Shown here piece by piece: positions 52,901 to 62,402 of a stretch of 64,000 nt of DNA (position 1 is the stretch's first letter; each line of letters begins with the position of its first letter). Below the pieces are notes generated by a model, which was given only the letters and a program-made list of their open reading frames with translations, was not told the DNA's origin and searched no databases. Source of the stretch: Eremophila alpestris peregrina (taxonomy: Eukaryota > Chordata > Aves > Passeriformes > Alaudidae); assembly GCA_009792885.1 (NCBI GenBank), contig WMCF01000032.1, forward strand, positions 5,808,589 through 5,872,588. The letters are read 5' to 3'. The position numbers were made by a program, and so were the translations under genes.

Positions 52901-55900
52901 AGAGCTTCCTTCCTCGATAACATTATTGAGGATGGCAGGGGAAAGCCTGGTATTTGTAATTTGTGTGTGCTGGCAGTTGATGCAGTGTTGCAGAGGGCTC
53001 ATGAGGGCACCAGGCTGGTTTGAATGAAGAGGAACACAGCTGTGTCTTCAAGCCTGGAAACAAATGATGTTGTTAGCAGAGCACTGTGACAGTTTTGTCT
53101 GGAAGTTTATGAGTATGTCTTCGCTGTAGTGCAATTGAACTTGTCTTAGACTGATGTCTTGTCTTAGGTTTGTGTGCTGGATAGTGCCAGCTTCTGAATA
53201 AAACTTCTTCTGTGTTCCCTCTAACTTGAAGAAGGGAGCAGACCCCCCCTGCAAAGCTGGAATGCTGTGTCTGGCCTGACTTTCTTCTCTTGTGTCTCCA
53301 CAGAGACCCTCCGCTATTACATGACCTGCAGTGCTGGGTACCCCAACCCCTTCCAGCAGGTGAGTGTGGGCACCCCAACTCCTCCCAGCCCTGGCTCTGC
53401 TCACCCTGCAGGGTGCAGGTGAAGTGCTCCTGGTGCCAGCATGCAGCCAGCTCCAGGGGGTTTGCTTTAGGGAGCACTCTGGCTGTTGGTAAAGCTTTGG
53501 CAGCTGCTTCCCAGCTGGGCAGGAGGTGGCACTGTGATTTAGGGAGGAGTTTTTTCCAACTTCATCACTACCTGCACAGCTTTAGGTCCAGGACACCCCC
53601 TTAGGAGGGCCTGTGTGTAATGTGGTGAGAGCCATGGCTTTGTTGGTGGTACCTCTGTTTGTTTACAAGGCACTTGTCTAAAGATCAGCACTGTGGAGAC
53701 ACAGCACCACAGTTAATGCCAGGTTGGGAAACTCTGCAATTCCTGCTTTGAATCTCTCTTCTTGAAGATTCTTTTGGGTTAAACAGTGGCAACACTCCAC
53801 TCCCAAAATGCAGTTGCTTCTGTGGGTGAAGGAGTGTTTTTCACAGATGCCTCTTACAAACCTTTGAACATCCAAGGGATGTATCCTGAAGTATAAATGT
53901 GAGTCATTATTCTTTTGTGTGGGGGCAGAAGAACAGCACCTGGGCCCATTCCAAACTTTGCTGTATGCATCAGAGGCCAGAACAGGCCCACACCACCCAC
54001 CATTTGGCAGACACCAGCTGCTTACCGTTTATATTTAGGATTTTTTTTTAAATCTTGTCTTCCTCTCTTTTAAAGGGTGGGGTAAGAACATGTCAGGCTG
54101 TGGTTTGATGCACCTCTGCCATCTGTTGCATTTCTGGTTGCTCCATGTGCTCCCTGACATGCTATTGCATGTGAAATTCTCATGGTGCTTTAAAGGGATG
54201 TGAAGGCTGCACCCTCATGCAAACAGCTTCTACAGTTAACATTGTGTCTTTTTCATCCATCTGATTTAGTAAAAATATCCAGCTGTGTTCTTGGTGAGAA
54301 CTTGAGTGCTTTGTGTCTTTTCTTTCTCCTTCCCTTCTGTCCTAGAGCCAGCCCCAGCTGTGTGTACATTTTTTGTGTATGCATTTTGTTCTTTGTTTGT
54401 GGGTTAGTGGTTTTTTTTGGTTTTTTTTTCCTTTTGGTTCTTCCCTTCTCCTCTTCTCTCTGTCTGTACTTCTTCCAGTTTGCTAAAAGTCAAACTTAAC
54501 CCTGTTGCAGCTGCACTCATGTCAGCTGGGACATCTTTAACTGGTACTATTCATACAGATGATGCTTCAGTGTTTGGGAAATGGGATTTCAGTCTTTTCC
54601 CAGGAGATCTATAGGTCCATGTGGCCTGAACTGCTGAAACATTGCCTGTTTTGTGTTGAGCAGAAGCTGTCAGGAAGTCACAAGGCTTTGGTAGAAATGC
54701 AGGATGATGTGTTGGAGCTCCTGAGGTCAGCCAGCAAAGAGCACCCCACCTCCAAGGTAACTCTCCTCAAGTTCTCTCCCCCTGTTCTTTGTGGCTTCCC
54801 TCAGTTTTGTACAGATCTCAGGCTCAGCTCCTGCTGAGCATTCCCTTGCATTAATCACTGGCTTGTTGTTTGCAGGAGTATCTGACTCGGGTCCAGGAGA
54901 TTTTGAATTCAACAGAGATCAACCTGCAGCAGCTGACAGCTTTAGTTGACTGTCGGAGTCTGCATTTGGTGAGTTCTTGCTAACTGGGCTTGAGCTGAGA
55001 GAGAACAAAGGGGGTGTAGAGCCTGCATTAGTTTGGAGTTCCAAATCTCTGGTGGAAGTTTACAACAGCTTTTTACTTAATGATTCTAGCAGAAAGGGGA
55101 GTGAGAATTTGGATCAAGTTAGCTTTGAGTTTAAAGATCAGCATAGGAAGCTAGATAAACATGTCTTCTATACAAGCTGCAGCCATAGAGGCCTCCAGGT
55201 TTGGGGTTTTTTGTGTATAGCAAGTAATTTGTTGCCTTTGCCATGGAGTGCAGTGCCTTAGAGCAGTGAACCATGGCCTTGCTGTTGTCCTCACTGCCTC
55301 TCTAAAGGCAGACACACAGACTATTCATGCTTCTGTTCTTGGGCATGGGACGTTGTGAGGGAGTTGAAAGGCTTAATGAGCAATATTATATCTTCAGTTG
55401 GGTGGATAAGTTTGCTGTGGCTGTTTATTTTTGCTTCTCTTAAAGCCTTATTGTGGGTGGTTGAAAAATATTTCTGTGTCTAAATCCAAGCTGGTTTTTG
55501 TGAGGGGAAACAAGGGTTAGATCATTTATGAAAAACACTCGACTCCCTGAAATTAAAATAGAAAAATGCTCTACAAAAGGGAGTGTGATGTCTCTAAGTT
55601 GTTTCAGAGAGCGTAGTCTGGAGAAGGGCTTTTGAGTTAGAGCTCAATGTTAACTCTGCAGTGATCAAGAAACTCTGCTCCTTTCCCTCTGCAGGATTAT
55701 GTCCAGGCTCTGACAGGCTTCTGCTATGATGGAGTGGAAGGCCTCATCTACCTGGTTCTCTTCTCCTTTGTCACAGCCCTCATGTTCAGTTCCATTGTCT
55801 GCAGCGTCCCACACACTTGGCAGCAAAAGAGGTACAGAGAGGGTTTAGATGCTGTAGCATTGTAGAGCTCTTTCCCAATGGCTCTTGGATTTATGCCCAT

Positions 55901-58900
55901 GAGCATATGGAGCTCATTCCCACATGATCCCAGGAGTGTGAGGGATGAGGCTTTAAAAGCACAGGTCTAACAGAAAAAAAAAAAAAACAAAAAAAAAAAA
56001 AGGTTGTGTTTTGCTCTGGCTGTGGTTGATACTAACATCTGAACCTTATTGCACTGCAATACCCTGTGTGCAGAGTATTCAGTACTCTGTAGGACTGTGA
56101 GTCAAATCAGATGAATGATTATAGCTGTAATATAGAGGTAATGCTTGAACTATTGCTCTCTCTGTAAAATTCTCATTCTCTTACGTTGCCTTGAGGCATT
56201 TGTTCTGCTATGGGGAAGAGAATTGGAATAAGAAGCAGTTGACACTTGCCTTTGTAGCTTTGCTCATGCTGAGGTGACTGACTTGCATAGATAATGAAAA
56301 GCAGGAACTGTCTTGTTGTCAACAACATGGGGGCAGGTGAGACACTTGCCAGTTGGAACTGGTATTAATGATGAAAACCAGATTAATCAGTAAGTCTTTA
56401 GCAAACCTTCACTGACTGGCTGCTGCACACCACAGGCAGCTGTTAAAATGCCATTGGGTTTTCTACTCTTGCAGAAGAGCAATAGATGGCAGATTCTCTT
56501 CTGTGGTCCTGATTTTTGTGGTAAAATAGAAGGCCCTGAACAACAGCAGGAAGCCAGAGGTGGTCCAGCCTGCAGTGCCCACAGAGAAGTGGCCTTAGGA
56601 AGTGTCAGAACAGCCCCAGAGGAAATGGCTGGTTCCTCACCTCTTCCACAGGCAGCTGCAGAGGCCTTACCACGGAGAGCAGAGCAATCTGCCTGTTGGG
56701 AGGAGAAAGGTTTTACCCAGTGGCATCTCCTGTGCTGCCTTCCCTGTGGGCTGCTGCCTGCCCTGCCAGCCCCAGCAGGCTGCTGTGGACTGAAGGCTTC
56801 CCCCCTCCTTTCCCTGGAGCACCATTTCTCCCCCAGCCTCCCTCGGGGCAGGGGAGGATGTCGTGGTTTGTTGCCTGTAGGGGACCGTGCAGGCTGCAAT
56901 TCCTCGATCTTCAGTGCCACCGTGTGGTGCAGAAGCTGCCGGGGATGTTTGGGGAGGTTCTAGTGGTGTCCGTGCTGTGTGGAGCCCTTCACTAGGTTTA
57001 AGCACAGATTAAATATATTTCAGACCATGGTGCTCCACCCCCTAATTAGGGAGGTGAAGCTGCAGTGTGTATTATATAGGAGGGGCAAGAGAATACTATG
57101 GGAAGGTGGAGGGAAGCAGCTGGCAAAGAGTTCTGCTCCCCATTGATTTAAAATCCTGGCATTTTTGAGAAGATAAAGCCTTTAGATGCAAATTTTGCAA
57201 CTTAGTCTCTGTAAAGACGTCTGTGACTTTGCTAGGAGCTGAAGCAGACCCCTTGCAACCAGAATGGGACTTCAGAGAAGTCTAGAGAGGCTTATCCTTA
57301 AGAGCTCTTTGGATGTGCCTACAAGAAATGGAAGGACACAGACTGCAGCTTTGAAGGATGTTTCTGTGGGGTGCATGGCACTACACCCCATTGCCTCTCT
57401 CTTCTGCTGTTTGTGGGGTGTTTTAGCTCTGTATATTTTGGGGTGTGTACCCATCCTTTGGCTGTACAGCTGGGCAGCTGCAGGATGTGTATAAGAGACA
57501 GGCTCTGTATATTTTGGGGTGTGTACCCATCCTTTGGCTGTACAGCTGGGCAGCTGCAGTCTGGTGCTGTGTGCCAAGCCCCAAGAGAGAGAAGCCTGTG
57601 GGGAGGCTGGAGGGGATCACGCAGTGTGCACCTCCAGATGGGATCTGTGGGAGGTCTGAGTCACTGTGCAGTGGGCTGTGCTTCACACTGCCACCCTGAG
57701 GCATCCCAAAAGGGTACCAGCGTGGAGGTGTGGAGGATGACTGGGTGGTTCCTAGGATTTGCCATGGTTTCCTGCAAACCCCACATGTGGGGTCACTGTA
57801 GGGTTCTAGGAGGAACTTTTTCTCCCTCTTGCAGAGGCTCAGATGATGATGGGGAAGAAGAATCAGCTGCTCAAGGGAGTAGACAGACACATGATAATCT
57901 GTACAGAGTGCACATGCCCAGCCTGTACAGCTGTGGCAGTAGTTATGGCAGTGAGACCAGCATCCCAGCAGCAGCACACACAGTCAGCAATGCTCCCGTC
58001 ACGGAGTACATGTGAGTATCCCCACCAGAAGCCTTCCCCACATTGCCTCCTTCTCATTCCTGTTGGCTCCAGTGCTGCAAGGCTGGCACTTGGTAAAAAG
58101 CAGTGAAGGATTTTGTTTCCTGATTGGCATCTAATTAATGGGAGAAGGGAATAGCTTGGAAGTGCTGCGCTAGGAAGAGTTTTGTTAGACAGCGTGGTCC
58201 AAAATGTGAACAGCTTTGTGCTCCAGGACTCAGGAAAATGTCTGGTGAAAAGAAGTAGGAAAGTATTGTCTGGGCTTCTTCTTACACAGTGATTCTGATC
58301 ACCAGAAGACTTAATTCTTCAGACAGAGCAGTCTTGCCAGAAGCCTTCCAAAAGACTGAGAGCCAAAAAAAAACAAACCTGTGGGCTCTCTCTTTCTACA
58401 GCATTTGCAGTCAGCTCTGACATCTGTCGCAGTTTGGAGCTACCTAGTCCAGGTGGGATCTTCAGAGCTTTCTCCAGAAGTGCCTAGCCCTGATAACATT
58501 TGGACTGTCATCAGGGCCCATCTTTTTTTGGGCTGCCACATCATTTTGTTTATCCCTTTAGGCGTTGTCCTCATTTTATCTCCGTTTCTGCCACTTGGCA
58601 GTTCTGATGCTGCAGGGAGGCAGATTTTTCACAAGGACCTATTTTTAAATCACTTGATGTGATTCATTGTGGGCCCTTCTGAGTAAGAATGTAAAAGGAG
58701 TGCTCAATCTGAGGAAAATTATGATAGTTTTATGCCCTTGTCTGAAGAAGGGGGATCCGCCTGGCCTGTAAGAAAAGCTTTGCAGGACACTGATAGAGTA
58801 GTTCTGGGGGTGAGGATGCTCTGTCCTGTGTCCCCATCAGAGACCCTCCCCAGAGAAGCATGGCACGTGCCCCGTTACCATGTGTCTCTTCCTTTCCCAG

Positions 58901-58976
58901 GAGCCAGAATGCAAATTTCCAGAACCCCCGTTGCGAGAATACCCCGCTCATTGGCCGGGAGTCCCCACCTCCCTCA
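34765..58976 (+). CDS. TTYH3: TTYH3, tweety family member 3 (partial: exons 2-13 of the usual 14)
   Basis: Twelve exons splice in frame to 460 codons; all introns are GT-AG. The product is a polytopic plasma-membrane protein of the Tweety family, which forms dimers. The family was first described as Ca2+- or volume-activated anion channels; later structures showed no obvious pore and suggested lipid handling, so its function is unsettled. In partial-protein numbering: TM1 about 1-29, TM2 about 44-66, TM3 about 169-191, TM4 about 196-224, TM5 about 341-366, then a cytosolic tail. Three N-glycosylation sequons (Asn85, Asn103, Asn310) and four ectodomain cysteines (230, 258, 325, 340) sit where the family has glycans and two disulfides. 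TTYH3 rather than TTYH1/2 is indicated by the SFWLCC and DADCCCTAWC-like region (here NADCCCTAWC), LYDWYRW, and the tail RVHMPSLYSCGSSYGSETS. The N-terminal exon (about 41 residues) and the canonical last exon (about 23) were not found. Confidence 0.97.
39024..39036 (+). repeat. (GT)6 microsatellite
   Basis: gtgtgtgtgtgtg in intron 2. Confidence 0.85.
41657..42190 (-). mobile_element. LTR-like element, copy B (antisense to TTYH3)
   Basis: About 534 bp, the reverse-strand homologue of copy A. On the minus strand it has gtataaaagg (41862-41871), then AATAAA (41765-41770), with the same 100-bp spacing and the same terminal actctcagg..ctgagag. It lies in intron 2 and its 5' end on the minus strand is about 83 bp before exon 3. 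The internal region of a provirus is absent, so a solo LTR is most likely. Ends are good to about 15 bp. Confidence 0.65.
42274..42385 (+). CDS. TTYH3: TTYH3 exon 3: end of TM2 and first ectodomain part
   Basis: Acceptor tttctttctctgcag, donor agg|gtgagc. The first base completes Ser57. The peptide begins AGIAVGFYGNGETSDGVHRL, a highly conserved Tweety segment, and ends GIQDR. HANRT holds an N-glycosylation sequon at Asn85. The exon is more CpG-rich than the surrounding intron. The antisense LTR-like element B ends about 80 bp upstream. Confidence 0.97.
42386..43016 (+). other. TTYH3 intron 3
   Basis: A 631-bp intron, gtgagc to ctgtag. CpG-bearing sequence near 42527-42572 (gcggg, ccgctccg, cggagcgagcgc) is unusual for this gene's introns. 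No other feature seen. Confidence 0.9.
43017..43237 (+). CDS. TTYH3: TTYH3 exon 4: ectodomain helices
   Basis: Acceptor cccatcctgtag, donor ag|gtgtgt. It encodes residues 95-167 plus two bases of Arg168. It starts VLDTAVALNQTAEP, where NQT is the second sequon (Asn103), and ends in the family-diagnostic DLYDWYR. The middle (EEMFKKQTEYLHVVQKLQSL) is helical and the least conserved part of the protein. No RGD motif is present. Confidence 0.96.
43238..44027 (+). other. TTYH3 intron 4
   Basis: A 790-bp intron, gtgtgt to ttgcag. Nothing recognised apart from a second cag 22 bases before the used acceptor. Confidence 0.9.
44028..44123 (+). CDS. TTYH3: TTYH3 exon 5: TM3
   Basis: Acceptor tttgtttgttgcag, donor gg|gtaagt. 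It encodes WLGYLGLLLFNVLICLLVLF and GLIRNSRAILMG: TM3, a short basic loop (R192, R195) and the start of TM4. Another possible acceptor 22 bases upstream (44005) would shift the frame, so 44028 is the start. Confidence 0.96.
44124..46588 (+). other. TTYH3 intron 5
   Basis: A 2.5-kb intron, gtaagt to ccacag. No repeats or genes recognised. Confidence 0.9.
46589..46661 (+). CDS. TTYH3: TTYH3 exon 6: TM4
   Basis: Acceptor ctgtctcccacag, donor gtg|gtgagt. The first base completes Gly200. It encodes VCLLGVFALIVSWGSLGLEL plus AAAV, the fourth membrane helix with the conserved SWG and GLEL motifs. Phase 0 at the 3' end. Confidence 0.96.
46999..47074 (+). CDS. TTYH3: TTYH3 exon 7: ectodomain SSDFC segment
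   Basis: Acceptor ccatctctccag, donor ctg|gtgagt. It encodes GSSDFCINPDAYVSKVVEEN then AVLSA and one base of Glu250. Cys230 in SDFC is one of four conserved ectodomain cysteines. The intron before it (46662-46998) is only 337 bp. Confidence 0.96.
47075..53303 (+). other. TTYH3 intron 7
   Basis: A 6.2-kb intron, gtgagt to ccacag. No repeats or exons recognised. Short open frames on both strands have no supporting splice phase or homology. Confidence 0.85.
53304..53359 (+). CDS. TTYH3: TTYH3 exon 8: TLRYYMTCS...NPFQQ
   Basis: A 56-bp exon with acceptor cttgtgtctccacag and donor cag|gtgagt. It encodes TLRYYMTCSAGYPNPFQQ. The conserved Cys258 and the NPFQQ motif identify it despite the short length. 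It follows the second longest placed intron of the gene (6.2 kb). Confidence 0.95.
53360..54663 (+). other. TTYH3 intron 8
   Basis: A 1.3-kb intron, gtgagt to gagcag. T-rich at 54363-54480, otherwise plain. Confidence 0.88.
54664..54756 (+). CDS. TTYH3: TTYH3 exon 9: ectodomain helix KLSGSHKALVEMQ
   Basis: Acceptor tttgtgttgagcag, donor aag|gtaact, 31 codons in phase 0. It encodes KLSGSHKALVEMQDDVLELL and RSASKEHPTSK. The KLSGSHKALVEMQD core is characteristic of TTYH3. The gt|aact donor is weaker than the others in the gene. Confidence 0.95.
54876..54968 (+). CDS. TTYH3: TTYH3 exon 10: ectodomain with third sequon
   Basis: Acceptor ttgttgtttgcag, donor ttg|gtgagt, 31 codons in phase 0. It encodes EYLTRVQEILNSTEINLQQL and TALVDCRSLHL. 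NST is the third glycosylation sequon (Asn310). Cys325 in VDCRSLH is a conserved ectodomain cysteine. Intron 9 upstream is the shortest placed (119 bp). Confidence 0.96.
54969..55694 (+). other. TTYH3 intron 10
   Basis: A 726-bp intron, gtgagt to ctgcag. Nothing recognised. Confidence 0.9.
55695..55831 (+). CDS. TTYH3: TTYH3 exon 11: TM5
   Basis: Acceptor tttccctctgcag, donor ag|gtacag. It encodes DYVQALTGFCYDGVEGLIYL followed by VLFSFVTALMFSSIVCSVPH and TWQQK. Cys340 and the GFCYDGVEGL motif are conserved across Tweety proteins. The hydrophobic stretch is the fifth and last membrane helix, and TWQQKR begins the cytosolic tail. Confidence 0.97.
55974..56001 (+). repeat. Poly(A) tract with one C
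   Basis: Fourteen A, one C, thirteen A, in intron 11. No retroposed body is recognised upstream. Confidence 0.9.
57426..57559 (+). repeat. 58-bp perfect direct repeat flanking an 18-nt mosaic-end match
   Basis: 57426-57483 and 57502-57559 are identical. Between them, 57484-57501 reads gatgtgtataagagacag, the last 18 of the 19 bases of the hyperactive-Tn5 mosaic end used in transposase-based sequencing libraries. A genuine Tn5-type insertion would give a 9-bp duplication and a transposon body. This arrangement is most simply an untrimmed adaptor joining overlapping copies of one locus in the assembly. Confidence 0.9.
57835..58011 (+). CDS. TTYH3: TTYH3 exon 12: cytosolic tail
   Basis: Acceptor tctccctcttgcag, donor at|gtgagt. 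It encodes an acidic stretch (GSDDDGEEES), then YRVHMPSLYSCGSSYGSETS, IPAAAHTVSNAPVTEYM. This Ser/Tyr-rich tail is strongly conserved in TTYH3. A suspect assembly duplication (57426-57559) lies 275 bp upstream in intron 11 but does not touch the exon. Confidence 0.97.
58012..58900 (+). other. TTYH3 intron 12
   Basis: An 889-bp intron, gtgagt to cccag. Nothing recognised. Confidence 0.9.
58901..58976 (+). CDS. TTYH3: TTYH3 exon 13: tail up to the split PY motif
   Basis: Acceptor cttcctttcccag, donor tca|gtaagt. It encodes SQNANFQNPRCENTPLIGRE then SPPPS, ending in phase 0. In other TTYH3 proteins the next residue is Tyr, completing PPSY, a PY motif of the kind bound by NEDD4-family ubiquitin ligases. 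The splice junction therefore falls inside the motif, and the next exon decides whether it exists. Confidence 0.96.
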
Positions 58977-61032
58977 GTAAGTCTCTCTTTACTGCTCTTC
59001 TCTGCTTCAGCAACTTGGGGGAACACACCTTTGCCACTCCTGTGTACTCCCAAGGGAGCTGATTGTGCAGCCAAACACAGGATCTGGCCCATAAATGGCA
59101 GCAGCTTGGATAGACAAGCTGTGTCTCACCTGCCATGGAGAATAAAACCCTGCTGTGCTGCTTTGGACATTGCACATGAAAAGACTAAAACTCAATCAAT
59201 TAACACTGGTAATCCTATGGGCCCAGTCCTGCCACCACTGAAGTGCATGAGTACCTTGATGGGTGACTTCAGCAGGATGATTCACTTGCATGCAGTGTAC
59301 TTGCTATCTGTGCCATTGGTTCTTCAAGTTTAAAAAGAAACTTGTTCAAACTGTAAGTTCAGAGTTATTGCTGAACCTCTCTCCTTAATCTGCCCTAAAG
59401 ATATGGTAGGATGAAACCTGTATTATTTTTTTTTGTTGAGATTATTTTTTTAAATCTTTTTTTCACAACTATTTTACTTTCTTTGAAATCTATTTTTGTA
59501 TTTAATTTCCTGTGGAGGAAAAAAAAAGAAACTTTCATGGAAGGTTTTGGTATTTGGAGTGGCCTGACAGCCATTTCTGTATGCTGGATAAAACATGGGC
59601 TTGTCTTTATATCTGGGTAAGAACTAAATGAATCTTGCCCTCCCTTGCTGGATCCTGTAAGCCTGACTGACATCAGAACCTGGAGAACATGCCATCCCAG
59701 TGCTCACTGACCTGGTGGTGTGATTACAGAGGATGAGTAGTAAAATGCCTAATGATCAACCAGCCTTCAGGTGTAGGTAAAGAAAATACACTCTGTGGTG
59801 CCTGGTGCAAACTGATGGGAAGGGGAGGAAGAGGAGGTTGGCGGATGAAGGAGTAGGAGCTGTGGTGGAAATGAGGGCATCACATTCGTGGTTTCACTTC
59901 AAGAGGACCAGCTCATCTTGCTGTAGAGGAGGTGGAAATGTGCAGAGTTGATCCTTGTCTCTGTCCTTGGCCAGACCTCTTCCACCTTTCCCAAAGAGGT
60001 TTCCTGACCCCGGTGCTCTGATCGCGAGCTCTGCTCGCACTCTCCGCTCTCAGCAGGATCCCTGACCTGCTGCACTGCTGCTGTTTCCTGGGGCAGAAGG
60101 GCACTGTTCCTCTGGCACTGCCAGGGCACATGTTCCTTCAATGTCCTGCTTCCCCTTGCCCTACAGCTCTTCTGCTTCAGAGAAAGCACATTCCCTTCCA
60201 CGGGGCTGTAGTGAGGAAGGAAGTTCCCTGGTTCTTCAGTAGCTGTTTGTGTTAATACCTTGAGTGGGAATCTGAGTCCTACTGCCTTAGGCTGGGGTTT
60301 GGGAGTAGATAAAGGGGTTTTTTTCTTCAGAGTAACTTGAGTTGGCAGCCACCAGTGTGGGCTGTGGGGAAATGCAGGAGCTGGGGAGGATGAGGGAGCA
60401 GCACTGCACCCATAGAAAAGGGAGCTTCTCCCCAGATGAGAGAAGGAACCAGGGTAAATGTGTTTCCTGGAGGGATGTAGTAGACAGGCAGAAAGGATAG
60501 CTGTCTATTCCCATATTGGCAGGCAACAGGGAAAGGCTTTTCTGGGATCTCTGTATTTGCAGCTCTCTGTAGCAGGTGGCTGAGACCATACTGAGGCAGA
60601 AGAGATGGTAACTTTTCATAGCAAATTGTCTGTGGGAGGAGAGAGATGAAAAGGGAATACCAATGCACACATCCCTGCCTCTTTTTGGGAGGGAGGAGAT
60701 GGAGATAACCATCCAAGCAGGCTGTGTCCAGTGGGCAGACAGAGCTGACCTATTCCATTCAGCTTTCTGTGAACAGATGGTGAAAACCGAGACGTGACGT
60801 TCCTGCTGCATTGTTTGTCCGTTACTTTTCCTGGCTTTTTGTTCGTTTGTTTGTGTTTTTCCTTCTCTCATTCCTTCTGTTTTCTCCCCCTTGCCACAGG
60901 GCCATTCCCTTAGGGCGTTAGACCCCACCTTGTCGCTGGCACACACACCAGGGTTTCACTGGCTTGCACTGTGTTTTTCATGCACGTTGAGGCTGCACTC
61001 TCTTTTTCTCTCTCTTTCTTGCGTCATCACAG

Positions 61033-61113
61033 TTGTATTTGGCTGCCATGGACAGTAGCAGCCATATGAGCTGGCAGCTTAAGCCCTCGGACAGTGCTCG
61101 GACATACTGGTAA
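61033..61113 (+). CDS. Candidate alternative terminal exon of TTYH3
   Basis: A long pyrimidine tract (from about 60998) leads to gcgtcatcacag at 61032. Read in the phase left by exon 13, the next 26 codons are open (LYLAAMDSSSHMSWQLKPSD then SARTYW) and end in TAA at 61111-61113. The length is close to the 23 residues of the usual last exon, but the sequence differs and has no PY tyrosine. CpG density is above the neighbouring intron. No homologue is recognised, so this is a prediction; it may be chance, or an internal exon using the gtaaca donor at 61110. Confidence 0.3.
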   Translation: MYLAAMDSSSHMSWQLKPSDSARTYW

Positions 61114-62366
61114 CAGCGCCCGCAAATGGAACAGGTACTGCAAACAAGGTCCTTCTGCTCCACCCCCTTCTCCACTCCCGACCTCTCCCCTCATCCCTGC
61201 ACTCTTTATCCCAGGCCAGTGCCTTTTGTTTCGTCACATTCCTCCCCCTCTGCACCTCCCACCCCATTCCCTCCTGCCAAAGGGGTAAAGTGGAAATCCG
61301 TTTTGGCTCTGGTGCGGACTCGAGGAGCAGGATCAGCCTTCCAGAGGCTCCTGGGGCACGTTGTGAGGGTTTACAGGTGCCTGTGCCTCACAAAAGCTGC
61401 CTCACAGCAGCTTCAGCTTGGATTCCACACTTCAGAACAGCTTGAACACCGAGGGCTGAGTGCTGCTCAAATGGAGAAATAACCTTGCACTTCAAAAGCA
61501 ACACAGAAGTTCTCCCATCACAAGAAGCCATTCTCTGGAAGTAAAGTAAAGAGAATCAATCTAGCAGCACTTCAGTCAGGAATGGTTGTCTTAATTCAGC
61601 TTTTTGGCTCTCCTTGAGCCCTGCTGCAGTTCTGTCCTCAGTAGTCATAACACTCAAAACCAACCTGCCACAAGCTTTTAGCTCATTTGTAGCATTTTTA
61701 ATTTTAAACTGTCCTGAAGAGTTACTTAAATGCCTGTCAGATCTGTGTGCAGCTTTTCCTTTTATCCTTACATGTAAGGTCAGAAAGGAGCAAAGTTTTT
61801 TTAGAAAGCTTCCCTAAGGGTCCAGATATAATCACTAAGATCTGTTTCATTCTGTTTCCAAACCTTTTACTGTTTTGTTTGTTCTCTGTGTGTCCGAATC
61901 ATCCCATCCACGTCCCACGGACTCTGTGAGCAGGGCCCTCCTAGTACCATTTCACTGTCTGAATTCCTCATGGGCTGTAGACAGCCACTGTTTCCTCCCT
62001 CATGGCAAAGCCACATGCCCACAGAAAGAGGAGGTGGTCTGCATTTTTTGGAGGGGGTTATTAGCTTGGTTAAATACAGGGTATGATTAGGGCTACCAGA
62101 CAGCTCAGGTGGTGTGAAGGGCAGTGTTCCCTCAAGGGAACTGCAGCCACACAGGGCCAGGAAGGTGTTGGCTCCAATGGGAACAGGGAGCCTGTTGCTT
62201 TTGGCCAAAGCAGTTCATATCTTGCATTCTCTTCCCAGAAATGCATGTCCATAAAAGCTGCTGCTGTTCCTTCTTCTCTGCTTCTTCTCACTGGCACTTT
62301 TCTCAGCCTTGCACTGGATTCCTTTCTGTGCTGTTGGTGCTTGGTGTGCATCCCTGCTGCCCCTCA

Positions 62367-62402
62367 CTGCCTGCCTGCCTGCCTGGGGACTGCTGGGGAC
62401 TG
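62367..62402 (+). repeat. (CTGC)4 followed by a doubled 10-bp unit
   Basis: ctgcctgcctgcctgcct at 62367-62384, then ctggggactg twice (62383-62392, 62393-62402). Confidence 0.85.

Larger units (their letters stand above)
55832..57834 (+). other. TTYH3 intron 11
   Basis: A 2.0-kb intron. It holds an A-rich tract (55974-56001), a GC-richer stretch (56440-57000) with long overlapping open frames on both strands that resemble no known protein, and the mosaic-end duplication at 57426-57559. Confidence 0.88.

Noticed and set aside
56387..56963. Long open frames on both strands in intron 11
   Set aside because: GC-rich sequence with few stops gives opposing frames. Neither resembles a known family or fits the TTYH3 reading phase.
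57484..57501. A natural Tn5-family transposon insertion
   Set aside because: No transposon body, no second inverted end and 58-bp rather than 9-bp flanking duplications; adaptor carry-over is simpler.
57371..58015. 214-codon open frame on the + strand
   Set aside because: It joins intronic sequence, the artifactual duplication and real exon 12. Only 57835-58011 is coding, by splice phase and homology.
60287..60946. 219-codon minus-strand open frame
   Set aside because: Cys/Ser/Leu-rich with no domain, no splice support and no homologue I recognise; probably chance.
60901..61056. Alternative acceptor (ccttgccacag at 60900) opening a frame after exon 13
   Set aside because: It is open in phase 0 to a TAG at 61054-61056, but it reads through the pyrimidine tract of the 61033 acceptor, giving a low-complexity Leu/Ser peptide. 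The 61033 acceptor is the better candidate.
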